Origin: Parvularcula oceani | GTDB taxonomy: Bacteria; Pseudomonadota; Alphaproteobacteria; Caulobacterales; Parvularculaceae | Assembly (NCBI RefSeq): GCF_000733125.1 | Contig: NZ_JPHU01000004.1 | Span: 148,209-212,208 of the forward strand | Length of the DNA stretch: 64,000 nucleotides | Direction of reading: 5' to 3' | Part shown: positions 8,720 to 17,052 of the stretch, in pieces | How the letters are laid out: the number at the start of each line of letters is the position of its first letter | How positions within the stretch are numbered: position 1 is the stretch's first letter | Program-made: the position numbers and the translations under genes | Notes under the pieces: generated by a model | The model's input: the letters and a program-made list of their open reading frames with translations, nothing else | Database searches by the model: none | Told to the model about the DNA's origin: nothing

Positions 8720-8795
8720 GGGGCTATAGCTCAGTTGGTAGAGCGCTTGAATGGCATTCAAGAGGTCGGCGGTTCGATTCCGCCTAGCTCCACCA
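8720..8795 (+). tRNA. tRNA-Ala (anticodon GGC)
   Basis: Complete 76-base cloverleaf. Acceptor stem GGGGCTA/TAGCTCC with one G-U pair, D-arm AGCTCAGTTGGTAGAGC, anticodon stem CTTGA/TCAAG around loop ATGGCAT giving anticodon GGC (8753-8755), T-arm GGCGGTTCGATTCCGCC, and an encoded 3' CCA at 8793-8795. It reads GCC/GCU alanine codons; GCC is heavily used in this GC-rich genome. Confidence 0.97.
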
Positions 8796-8891
8796 CTTCC
8801 TTCCTGCGGCCGTTGCGGTGATGCATCCCCGGTGCCTTTCCTTTCTCGGGAAGGCTGCTAGAGGGCGGCTCGAACTCCGGAAAGCTTACTC

Positions 8892-10727
8892 ATGACCACG
8901 CTTCGCAACGTCGCGATCATCGCGCATGTCGATCACGGCAAGACGACGCTCGTCGACGCCCTCCTGCGCCAGTCGGGCGCCGTGCGCGAGAACGCCGAGA
9001 TGGCCGAACGCGCGATGGATTCCAACGATATCGAGCGCGAGCGCGGCATCACCATCCTCGCCAAGGCGACCTCTGTCGAATGGACCAGCGCCGAACACGG
9101 CCCCTCGCGCATCAATATCGTCGACACGCCCGGCCACGCCGATTTCGGCGGCGAGGTCGAGCGCATCCTGTCCATGGTCGATGGCTGCGTCCTCCTCGTC
9201 GATGCCGAGGAAGGCACCATGCCGCAGACCAAGTTCGTCCTCTCAAAGGCGCTCTCGCTCGGCCTCCAGCCCATCGTGGTCCTCAACAAGGTCGACCGTC
9301 CGAACGCCGATCCCGACCGCGTGCTCGATGAAGCCTTCGACCTCTTCGCCGCCCTGGGCGCGGACGAGGACCAGCTCGATTTTCCTGCCCTCTATGCCAG
9401 CGGCAAGGAAGGCTGGGCCGATGACAGCATGGACGGGCCGCGCAAGGACCTGTCCGCGCTTTTCGAGGCCATCCTGAACCGCGTGCCCGCGCCGAAGCTC
9501 GACGCGGACGCGGCCGAGCAGCCCTTCCGCATGCTGGCGACGACGCTTGAGGCCGATCCCTTCCTCGGCCGCCTTCTGACCGGCCGCATCGTGTCAGGCC
9601 GCCCCAAGGTCGGCCAGACCCTCAAGGCGCTCTCGGTCGGCGGCGAGCTGGTCGAGCAGGCGCGGGTTTCCAAGGTCCTCGCCTTCCGCGGCCTCGGCCG
9701 CCAGCCGGTCGAGACGGCAGAGCCCGGCGACATCGTCGCGATCGCCGGCTTCTCCAAGGCCTCGGTCTCCGACACGCTGTGCGACCCTTCGATCGGCGAG
9801 GCCCTGCCTGCACGCGAGATTGATCCGCCCACCCTGTCCGTCACCCTGTCGGCCAATGACAGCCCGCTTGCGGGCCGCGAGGGCGACAAGGTGCAGTCCC
9901 GCGTCATCCGCGAGCGCCTCCTCCGCCAGGCCGAGGGCGACGTCGCCATCCGGGTCACGGAAACGGCCGAGCGCGACGCATTCGAGGTCGCGGGCCGCGG
10001 CGAACTCCAGCTTGGCGTCCTGATCGAGAACATGCGCCGGGAAGGCTTCGAGGTCTCGGTCTCCCGCCCCCGCGTCCTGCTGCGCGAAGAAGACGGCCAG
10101 ACGCTCGAACCGATCGAGGAGATCGTCATCGACGTCGACGAGGACTATTCGGGCGCGGTGATCGACGAGCTGACCCAGCGCCGCTGCGACCTCGTCGAGA
10201 TGAAGCCCGCAGGCGGGGGGAAGACGCGCCTCGTCCTCGAAGGCCCTGCCCGCTCGCTGATCGGCTATCACGGCAAGTTCCTGACCGACACGCGCGGCAC
10301 CGGCGTGATGAACCGCGTCTACAAGGAGCACGGGCCCCACAGGGGCACGGTGGAGAGCCGCCGCAACGGCGTCCTGATCTCCAACGGCTCCGGCACGGCC
10401 GTGCCTTACGCGCTTTGGAACCTCGAAGAGCGCGGCGTCATGTTCATCGATCCGGGCACGCCGGTCTATCAGGGCATGATCATCGGCGAGAACGCCAAGC
10501 CGCAGGACCTCGAAGTGAACCCGCTCAAGGCCAAGCAGCTGACCAATGTGCGGGCCGCGGGCAAGGACGATGCGGTCCGCCTGACCCCGCCGCGCCGCCT
10601 CAGCCTGGAGCAGGCGATCTCCTATATCGGGGACGACGAGCTCGTGGAGGTGACGCCGAAGTCGATCCGCCTGCGCAAGCGCCACCTCGACCCGCATGAG
10701 CGCAAGAAGGCCGCCCGCGCGGCCTGA
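8892..10727 (+). CDS. typA: Ribosome-associated GTPase TypA/BipA
   Basis: A 611-residue translational GTPase that acts on the 50S subunit during assembly and in stress and cold adaptation. G-domain motifs are intact: G1 AHVDHGKTTL at about residues 11-20, the switch region RERGITI, G3 DTPGHADFGGEVER and G4 NKVDR. EF-G-like domains II, III and V follow, and the BipA-specific C-terminal domain (GVMNRVYKEHGPHRG, NVRAAGKDD) is complete. Length is normal. It lies about 100 bases after tRNA-Ala and converges with the rhodopsin gene across a shared hairpin. Confidence 0.97.
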   Translation: MTTLRNVAIIAHVDHGKTTLVDALLRQSGAVRENAEMAERAMDSNDIERERGITILAKATSVEWTSAEHGPSRINIVDTPGHADFGGEVERILSMVDGCVLLVDAEEGTMPQTKFVLSKALSLGLQPIVVLNKVDRPNADPDRVLDEAFDLFAALGADEDQLDFPALYASGKEGWADDSMDGPRKDLSALFEAILNRVPAPKLDADAAEQPFRMLATTLEADPFLGRLLTGRIVSGRPKVGQTLKALSVGGELVEQARVSKVLAFRGLGRQPVETAEPGDIVAIAGFSKASVSDTLCDPSIGEALPAREIDPPTLSVTLSANDSPLAGREGDKVQSRVIRERLLRQAEGDVAIRVTETAERDAFEVAGRGELQLGVLIENMRREGFEVSVSRPRVLLREEDGQTLEPIEEIVIDVDEDYSGAVIDELTQRRCDLVEMKPAGGGKTRLVLEGPARSLIGYHGKFLTDTRGTGVMNRVYKEHGPHRGTVESRRNGVLISNGSGTAVPYALWNLEERGVMFIDPGTPVYQGMIIGENAKPQDLEVNPLKAKQLTNVRAAGKDDAVRLTPPRRLSLEQAISYIGDDELVEVTPKSIRLRKRHLDPHERKKAARAA

Positions 10728-10760
10728 GGAGAAAGGCCTTCCGGCCTTCCTCCTCGTCTT
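10726..10760 (+). terminator. Hairpin terminator between typA and the rhodopsin gene
   Basis: GAGGAGAAAGGCC (10726-10738) pairs with GGCCTTCCTCCTC (10743-10755) with one mismatch and a four-base loop, followed by GTCTTT. The stem begins within the typA stop codon and ends just before the rhodopsin stop codon, so it may serve both convergent genes. Confidence 0.65.
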
Positions 10761-11651
10761 TCAGCTTGCTCCTCTGTCCGGCGTGGGTGTCGCCACCTCG
10801 TCGGGAAGCGTGGAGGCATCGACGCCGCCCGGCCCGCCGGCCCATTTGGTCAGCGCCTGCTCGGCCGGCCCGAAGCCTTCCAGCGCGGAGCGGCGCAGGA
10901 CGAACTGGCTGAGGATGATCCCGTAGACCAGCTTCGAGAAGATGTCGGCGACCGTGTACATGAACTGGCGGACGACCACCGCGTTCCCGCCGTCGCCGAA
11001 GGCCGGCACCATATAGGCGAGGGCGTAGAGCCCCCAGAAGAACAGGAAGTAGAAGAAGAGCTTCCGCGTCCACGGGTGCAGCTGGACCGGGCTGTTCGCC
11101 TCCGAATCCTTCAGCGCCGAACGCACGCCCCAGACGAGATAGACGAAGGGGATCGTGCTGATGAACCCCCAGAGCAGCATGGTCCCGACGGCCTGGCTCT
11201 CGTAGAACTGGCCGATCAGTCCGGTCCAGATCATCGCGATCGCCGCGGCCGTGAGCGCGTAGAAGCGGTGACGGGTCGTCTTGGCGGGCAGGTTCAGCGC
11301 CAAGAGCAGCTGCGCGATCAGGAGGGGGATCGTGATCGTCCAGTTCGCATAGCGATAGGCGTTCGAGAAGACCTGATCGGCGACAGGCATCCAGAGCCCG
11401 CCGACGAAGCTGTAGCTGTCCGTGAAGACCATGGATTCGCGCAGGAGGCTCAGCCCGGCGGCGACCATCACGACGGCCGACATCCACGGAACGAGCCGAT
11501 AGCGCGGCGCGATCAGCGTCGACGTCGAAAGGAAGAACAGGGTGAAGGCGAAATGCGCGCCGTAGCCGACCATCAGGAGGACGGCGACGATCTGATATTG
11601 CGGATGGGTCAGGCTGGTGAGATTTTCGATATTGACCGGCAGGTCGTCCAT
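10761..11651 (-). CDS. Microbial rhodopsin with NTQ motif, probable light-driven chloride pump
   Basis: A 296-residue seven-helix type-1 rhodopsin. Helix C reads RYANWTITIPLLIAQ: R100, then N103, T107 and Q114 at the positions that are D-T-D in bacteriorhodopsin and D-T-E in proteorhodopsin. This NTQ set defines the bacterial chloride-pump group (for example the Nonlabens and Fulvimarina proteins). Helix G carries the retinal Schiff-base Lys K240 with its counter-ion D236 in ADIFSKLVYG. The N103-to-D236 distance of 133 equals that recalled for the Nonlabens pump (N98-D231). The start has AGGAGG nine bases upstream. No carotenoid or retinal synthesis gene is in the window. It lies 122 bases after the Pcm/esterase fusion gene on the same strand. 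Confidence 0.92.
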   Translation of the reverse strand: MDDLPVNIENLTSLTHPQYQIVAVLLMVGYGAHFAFTLFFLSTSTLIAPRYRLVPWMSAVVMVAAGLSLLRESMVFTDSYSFVGGLWMPVADQVFSNAYRYANWTITIPLLIAQLLLALNLPAKTTRHRFYALTAAAIAMIWTGLIGQFYESQAVGTMLLWGFISTIPFVYLVWGVRSALKDSEANSPVQLHPWTRKLFFYFLFFWGLYALAYMVPAFGDGGNAVVVRQFMYTVADIFSKLVYGIILSQFVLRRSALEGFGPAEQALTKWAGGPGGVDASTLPDEVATPTPDRGAS

Positions 11652-11773
11652 GGCTTTTGCCCTCCTGGAGGAAAGCCGAGTCTAGGGCTGGGAGGACCGC
11701 CGGCGAATCCGCCTTCCCGCACCTCCGGGATCGCCGCGCGCCCGCTTGGCCTCCGCACGGTCCGGGGCGCAGC

Positions 11774-13768
11774 CTAGAGGCCGAACGGATAGGTGTCTGG
11801 CACGCCCCCCGCAGCGTGGTCCGGCCCGAGCGGGGTCACGGCCTCCGTCTCGTCGAAGAAGGCATAGGCGTCGAATTGGCGGGCCAGCGAGACATCGGCA
11901 TAGTGGCTGAGCCTTTCGGTCTCGGGCCGGTAGATGACGCCGATGAACCGCTCGATGCGCTCGCTCAGCAGCACGCGACGCATCGCTTCGTTCCGTCCTT
12001 CGCGCAGGTCGAGGAGGAAGGCGGGCCCCGCCCCGGCCTCGCCCGCATCGTGGCACAGGCGTTCGACGCTGCCTTCCAGCGAGGGGCGCACGCGCTTGAC
12101 CTCCATGTCGCCGTCCCAGTCTGAGGCTGCGGCGACGGTCCCAGCATGGGTGCCGAAGCCGATCAGGGCGCAGTCCCCGATGCGTTCCCGGCAGAGCTGA
12201 CCGAGGTTCACCTCGTGCCGGACCGCGCCCATCTCGGTGTGCCGCGCGTCGCCGATGTGGCTGTTATGGGCCCAGACGACCGCCTTCGCTCCCGGCCCCT
12301 TCGCCTCCAGAAGCTGCTCCAGCGTTTCGGCCATGTGTGTGTCGCGCAGGTTCCAGCTCTCCGCGCCGCCATGATACATGATCCGGTAGTAGCGCTCCGC
12401 CGAGGCGACGAGGCGCGCGTTCTGGGCTGCGTCAAACAGGCCTTCCCCGCCCCCGTCGGCCAGCCGCGCCTCCAGAAGCTCCCGGCACTGACGGATCACC
12501 TCCTCCTCGCACGCCTCGTAGTCTTCGGTGAGGACGGCACGGCCATAGGCCGCGGGCTCGTTCTGATAGGGCGTAAGGCAGCCATAGCGCTCCCGCGCCA
12601 CCGCCGCCGCTTGCGGATCGACCTCGTCGAGATAGTCGAGCACCGCCCCGATCGAGGCGTTCATGCTGTAGAGGTCGAGACCGTAGAAGCCCGCTCGCCC
12701 TTCTTCTTCCCGGTCGGCATTGTAGCTGCGCAGCCAGCCGGTCAGCGCCGCTATGTCGGTATTGCGCCACATCCAGGTAGGAAAGCGCTGGAAAGGCGCC
12801 GGCGCATCGGTTTTCTCCTTATGCCGCACATAGCGGTCCACTGCCGCTGCGTCGGGCCAGTCCGCTTCGGCGGCGATGATCGTGAAGCCGTGCTTTTCGA
12901 TCAGGTGCTTGGTGATGGCGGCACGCGCCCTGTAGAATTCCGAAGTGCCGTGGCTCGCCTCGCCGAGCAGGACGACGCGCGCATCCGCGAAGCGCTCGAA
13001 CATCGCGCCGAAGGCGGGATCGTCGATGTCGGGCAGCGCTTCGGCGCTCTCCGCGACCAGCTGGACGGGACTGCGGTTCCTGGACCGGCCGGGCCGAAGG
13101 TCGCTGGCCGAGCGTGTTCCGTCCTCCGGCGGCGGGTCGCTGACGAGGGGCACGAAGCGCACCGCGCCGAGGCTTTCCTCCTCGAAGCTGTCCTGACCGG
13201 TGCGGGTGATCTTGCGCAGGGCCTGGACGCCGCTTGCCGAGCCGACCGGCAGCACGAGCCTGCCGCCCGGAGCGAGCTGCGCCTTGAGCGGTGCCGGTAT
13301 GTCCTCTCCTCCGGCCGCGACGAGGATGGCATCGAAGGGCGCGGGTTCCTCCCAACCCTTGGTGCCGTCTCCTGCGCGCACCGTCACGTTGTCGTAGCCG
13401 AGGCGATGGAGCCTCTCGGCCGCCGCCGAAGCGAGGCTCTCGTGCCGCTCGATCGCGAAGACGGTAGCCGCGATGCGGCTCGCCACCGCCGCCGCATAGC
13501 CCGACCCCGCACCGACCTCCAGCACGCGCGAGCCGGGCGACAGCTCGGCTGCGTCAATCATCAGGGCGACGATATAAGGTTGCGAGATGGTCTGCCCCTC
13601 TCCGATGGAGAGCGGCCCGTCCTCATAGGCGAACTCCTCCATCCCCGGCGCGACGAAGAGGTGGCGCGGCACGGTCTCCATCGCGCGAAGCACCGCAGGC
13701 GACCGGATGCCTCTGGCCCGAATCTGGCGCGCGACCATGCGTTCGCGGGCGGTATCGTGGTCGGTCAT
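11774..13768 (-). CDS. Fusion of protein-L-isoaspartate methyltransferase and erythromycin-esterase-like domain
   Basis: A 664-residue two-domain protein. Residues about 5-205 are a PIMT (Pcm) domain: GEGQTISQPYIVALM is the family motif, VLEVGAGSGYAAAV binds SAM, and PFDAILVAAGG follows. It would repair isoaspartyl residues. Residues about 235-655 are an erythromycin-esterase-like domain with LLGEASHGTSEF, EADWPDA and WAHNSHIGDARH, whose His and Glu residues match the EreA/EreB catalytic set. I start at the ATG at 13768 with AAGGA upstream; a GTG 12 codons earlier is also open. No frame break separates the halves, so the fusion is real in this sequence. Esterase substrate unknown; macrolide resistance should not be assumed. 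Confidence 0.9.
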   Translation of the reverse strand: MTDHDTARERMVARQIRARGIRSPAVLRAMETVPRHLFVAPGMEEFAYEDGPLSIGEGQTISQPYIVALMIDAAELSPGSRVLEVGAGSGYAAAVASRIAATVFAIERHESLASAAAERLHRLGYDNVTVRAGDGTKGWEEPAPFDAILVAAGGEDIPAPLKAQLAPGGRLVLPVGSASGVQALRKITRTGQDSFEEESLGAVRFVPLVSDPPPEDGTRSASDLRPGRSRNRSPVQLVAESAEALPDIDDPAFGAMFERFADARVVLLGEASHGTSEFYRARAAITKHLIEKHGFTIIAAEADWPDAAAVDRYVRHKEKTDAPAPFQRFPTWMWRNTDIAALTGWLRSYNADREEEGRAGFYGLDLYSMNASIGAVLDYLDEVDPQAAAVARERYGCLTPYQNEPAAYGRAVLTEDYEACEEEVIRQCRELLEARLADGGGEGLFDAAQNARLVASAERYYRIMYHGGAESWNLRDTHMAETLEQLLEAKGPGAKAVVWAHNSHIGDARHTEMGAVRHEVNLGQLCRERIGDCALIGFGTHAGTVAAASDWDGDMEVKRVRPSLEGSVERLCHDAGEAGAGPAFLLDLREGRNEAMRRVLLSERIERFIGVIYRPETERLSHYADVSLARQFDAYAFFDETEAVTPLGPDHAAGGVPDTYPFGL

Positions 13769-14033
13769 GGCGGTCACATCCTTGGCAGGCGGCGAGACGG
13801 TCACTCACGCCAACACCGTGCAGGGCGACCGGTGCCCGCTCTCAGCGCCGACTGCCTGCTTCCTGCCGGACAGCCGCGCGGTGCGAGACCGCCTCAGCGC
13901 GGTGCGAAGACGCCTGGCAGACCGATCCTGCGGGCAGGCCGAACGGAAGCCGCAGGAACCCATAGTGTGGCCGGCGCGGGCGCCACCTGTGCCGCGGAAG
14001 CGGCAGACCGCGTTGCGCGTCGCAGGTTTCCGA

Positions 14034-15635
14034 TCACGACCCCTCGCCTGCCTTGCCGCGCAGGATGATCCCGTCGCCGGGCCGCACGGACAGCCGCCCA
14101 TCGCCCGAAGGCCGGTCCGCGCCCGGGAGGATCCCGAACAGGACCTCAGCGCCCCCGAAGCGGTCGGGCAGAACGATCTCGGCGGGCCGGTCCGTCATGT
14201 TGAGGACAACACCGATCCGGCTTTCCGCCGTGCAGCGCTCATAGGCAAGCACGGACTCATCGGCGCAAAGCAGGCGGTAGCTGCCCGTCCGCAACGCCTC
14301 TTCCTGACGCCGCAGGCCCAGCAGCGCGCGGTAGAGGCAGAGGATCGAGCTATTGTCCCGCGCAAGCGCCGCGACATTGCGTCCGGCCCGGTCATCGGTC
14401 AGCGGCAGCCAGGGCTCCTGGGTCGAGAAGCCTGCATGTTCGGCTTCGGACCACTGCATCGGCGTTCTGGCCTTGTCCCGGTTGAAGCTCGTATCGGGCT
14501 CCTGCTTCGCCCAGGGGTCATGAATGCGGTCGGCCGGAATCTCGACCTGGCCGATGCCGATCTCGTCGCCGTAATAGAGGGTCGGCGTCCCGCGCAGGGT
14601 GAGAAGCAGCATGGCGGCGACCTTGGCCTGCGCCTCGCCGACCCGCGCGGCGATCCTCGGCTGATCGTGGTTGCTGAGGACCCAGTTCGGCCAGCCATGG
14701 CCGGGCACCGCCTCCTCGTATTCGTCGATGAGCGCGGCGAGATGCTGGGGTTCCCACGCCGCGCTCAGAAGCTGGAAGTTGAAAGGCAGGTGCACGCCCT
14801 CTCCGGCCTCGCCGTAATAGGTCACGAGGCGCTCGATCGGCAGGTAGATCTCGCCGATCAGCAGGCGGCCGGGATAGGCGTCGATGACCGCCCGCATCTC
14901 CGCGATCACTCCGTGCACCTCCGGCTGATCGGCAGAGTGCGTCTGAAGATAGCGGTCGATGTCGGGCCGCCCGGGATGCCAGTCGGGGTTGGGCGGATTG
15001 TCCCGGAACTGCGCGTCCTTGATCAGGTGCCAGATCACGTCGACCCGGAAGCCGTCCACGCCCTTGTCGAGCCAGAAGCGCAGATGGTCGAGCATGGCCG
15101 AACGCACGGCCGGATTGCGCCAATTGAGGTCCGGCTGGCTCTTCAGGAAGGCGTGGTAGTAGTACTGGCCTGTCGCCTCGTCCCATTCCCAGGCCGAACC
15201 GCCGAAATTGCTCTGCCAGTTATTGGGCGGCCCGCCATCGGGCGCCGGGTCCTTCCAGATATACCAGTCGCGCCGAGGATTCTCGCGGCTCTTCGCGCTC
15301 TCCTTGAACCACTCATGCTCGTCCGAGGTGTGGTTCGGCACGAAGTCGAGCAGCAGCTTGAGGCCCTGCGCATGCGTCTCCTCGAGCAGTCGGTCGAAAT
15401 CCTCCATATCGCCGAAGAGCGGGTCGATGGCGCGGTAATCCGCGATATCGTAGCCATAGTCGCGCATGGGCGAGAGGAAGATCGGCGACAGCCAGATCGC
15501 GCCGACGCCGAGTTCCGCGATATGGGGCAGACGGCGGCGGATGCCTTCGAGATCGCCGACCCCGTCGCCGTCGCTATCCTGGAAAGACCGGGGATAGATC
15601 TGATAGATCGCCTCGTCGTGCCACCAGCGGGTCAT
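14034..15635 (-). CDS. Alpha-glucosidase, glycoside hydrolase family 13
   Basis: A 533-residue GH13 enzyme with no signal peptide, so probably cytoplasmic; it would hydrolyse alpha-glucosides such as maltose, isomaltose or sucrose. The barrel motifs are intact: LDFVPNHTS, GFRVDVIW (nucleophile Asp, about residue 200), LLIGEIYLP (acid/base Glu) and LSNHDQPR. The N-terminus RWWHDEAIYQIYPRSFQDSD is typical of the oligo-1,6-glucosidase/maltase group. The start has AGGAGAGG upstream. It stands alone, without a sugar transporter or regulator next to it. Confidence 0.9.
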   Translation of the reverse strand: MTRWWHDEAIYQIYPRSFQDSDGDGVGDLEGIRRRLPHIAELGVGAIWLSPIFLSPMRDYGYDIADYRAIDPLFGDMEDFDRLLEETHAQGLKLLLDFVPNHTSDEHEWFKESAKSRENPRRDWYIWKDPAPDGGPPNNWQSNFGGSAWEWDEATGQYYYHAFLKSQPDLNWRNPAVRSAMLDHLRFWLDKGVDGFRVDVIWHLIKDAQFRDNPPNPDWHPGRPDIDRYLQTHSADQPEVHGVIAEMRAVIDAYPGRLLIGEIYLPIERLVTYYGEAGEGVHLPFNFQLLSAAWEPQHLAALIDEYEEAVPGHGWPNWVLSNHDQPRIAARVGEAQAKVAAMLLLTLRGTPTLYYGDEIGIGQVEIPADRIHDPWAKQEPDTSFNRDKARTPMQWSEAEHAGFSTQEPWLPLTDDRAGRNVAALARDNSSILCLYRALLGLRRQEEALRTGSYRLLCADESVLAYERCTAESRIGVVLNMTDRPAEIVLPDRFGGAEVLFGILPGADRPSGDGRLSVRPGDGIILRGKAGEGS

Positions 15636-15785
15636 GCCCCTCTCCTGCCTTCGCCAAAAGGAGAAAACAGGGCGAGGCGCTGACGCGTTCCGGCCGCTTC
15701 CTATTCAGGCGCAGCGGCAGCTTTCGGCGAACCCTCGCGCCGCCCGGGGCGTTCGCAGCGGCAACCGCCACTTCGAAGAGACCGG

Positions 15786-17030
15786 ATGTCCCTGCCTCAC
15801 GCGCCCGAGCCCGATGTCACCCTGGCCTTTCTCCGCGAAGGCTACCCCTTCGTGCGCTCGCGCTGCGCGCGCCTGGGCGCGGACGGTTTCAAGGCTCGCC
15901 TGAGCCTGCAGCCCGTCACCTTCGTCAGCGGCCGCGCCGCGGCGGAGATGTTCTACGCCCCCGGCCGCTTCACCCGCCGCGGCGCGATGCCCGTCACCAC
16001 GCTGACCCTGCTTCAGGATCGCGGAAGCGTGCAGGCGCTGGATGGCGAGGCACACCGGCAGCGCAAGGCGCTGTGGATGCGCCTGGCGGCCAGCGAAGAG
16101 GCGGTGGGCGACCTGTCCTCCCGCTTCGAGAAAGCCTTCGCCAGGCGGGCAGAGCGCTGGAAGACGGCGCCGCCAGCGGGCCTCGTCCTGCATGACGAAG
16201 CCCGCTGGGCGCTGACGGAAGCCGCCTGCGAATGGGTGGGCCTGCCGCAGGAGGGCGCAGAGCTCGAGCAGCGCAAGAAGGAGTTCTCGGCCATGATCGA
16301 CGGCGCGGGCTCCTTCGGCGGGGCCCAGCTGCGCGGTCAGATCCTGCGCCAGCGATCGGAGCGCTGGGCGCGCGGCGTCATGGCGCCGGTCCTTCAGGAC
16401 CCTTCCCGCGCGGCCGAGGGATCCCCGCTGCGCATGCTCGCCGAGCATCGGGATGCGGACGGCCAGCCGCTCGACGAGACTTCGGCGGTCGTGGAGCTGC
16501 TCAATACACTGCGGCCCGCCGTGGCCGTCGCCCGCTTCGTCGCCTTCGCCGCGCTCGAACTCCACAAGCACCCCGAATGGAAGAGCCGACTGCGCGAGGA
16601 CGAGGCGATGATCCGCCCCTTCGCGCAGGAAGTGCGGCGCCTGTCGCCCTTCTTTCCGGTGATAGCGGGGCGGGTTCTTAAGCCCTTCTCGTGGCGGGGC
16701 GAGGACTTCGCGGAAGAGGACTGGGTCATCCTCGACCTCTACGGCACCAACCGCGACCCCGCCGCGTGGGAGGCGCCGGAGGAGTTCCGTCCCGAGCGCT
16801 TCGCGGACTGGCCGGGCGATGCCTATGCCATGGCGCCTCAGGGCGCGGGCCCTTACGAGACCACGCACCGCTGCCCGGGCGAACGCGCGACGATCGCGCT
16901 GATGGAGGCTGCGCTCAGGGTCCTGATCGCGCAGGATTACGTGCTGCCGGAACAGGACCTCCGCGTGAAGCTCACCCGCTTCCCCGCCCTCCCCGGCAGC
17001 GGCATCGTGATCAAGCCGGCGGCGGGCTGA
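15786..17030 (+). CDS. Cytochrome P450 of the CYP152 (fatty-acid peroxygenase) family
   Basis: A 414-residue P450. The heme-ligand Cys is C363 in THRCPGER, and the distal helix carries R243-P244 in NTLRPAVAVARF. This Arg-Pro pair replaces the usual acid/alcohol pair and binds the fatty-acid carboxylate in CYP152 enzymes (Arg242 in the Bacillus P450-BS-beta). Family members hydroxylate or decarboxylate fatty acids using hydrogen peroxide, without a redox partner, and no ferredoxin or reductase gene is adjacent. Other family segments are EVRRLSPFFPV and LDLYGTNRDP. The gene lies between the GH13 gene (divergent) and the sugar-dehydrogenase fusion (convergent). Confidence 0.9.
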   Translation: MSLPHAPEPDVTLAFLREGYPFVRSRCARLGADGFKARLSLQPVTFVSGRAAAEMFYAPGRFTRRGAMPVTTLTLLQDRGSVQALDGEAHRQRKALWMRLAASEEAVGDLSSRFEKAFARRAERWKTAPPAGLVLHDEARWALTEAACEWVGLPQEGAELEQRKKEFSAMIDGAGSFGGAQLRGQILRQRSERWARGVMAPVLQDPSRAAEGSPLRMLAEHRDADGQPLDETSAVVELLNTLRPAVAVARFVAFAALELHKHPEWKSRLREDEAMIRPFAQEVRRLSPFFPVIAGRVLKPFSWRGEDFAEEDWVILDLYGTNRDPAAWEAPEEFRPERFADWPGDAYAMAPQGAGPYETTHRCPGERATIALMEAALRVLIAQDYVLPEQDLRVKLTRFPALPGSGIVIKPAAG

Positions 17031-17052
17031 ACGCCCGCCGCGGCTGCGCGCC

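Noticed and set aside
10761..11651. Xenorhodopsin (inward proton pump) or sodium pump identity for the rhodopsin
   Set aside because: Xenorhodopsins and sodium pumps carry other helix-C residues (for sodium pumps N-D-Q); here the trio reads N-T-Q.
12146..14068. 640-codon plus-strand frame opposite the Pcm/esterase fusion
   Set aside because: Antisense to intact catalytic motifs of both fused domains; no signal, domain or SD.
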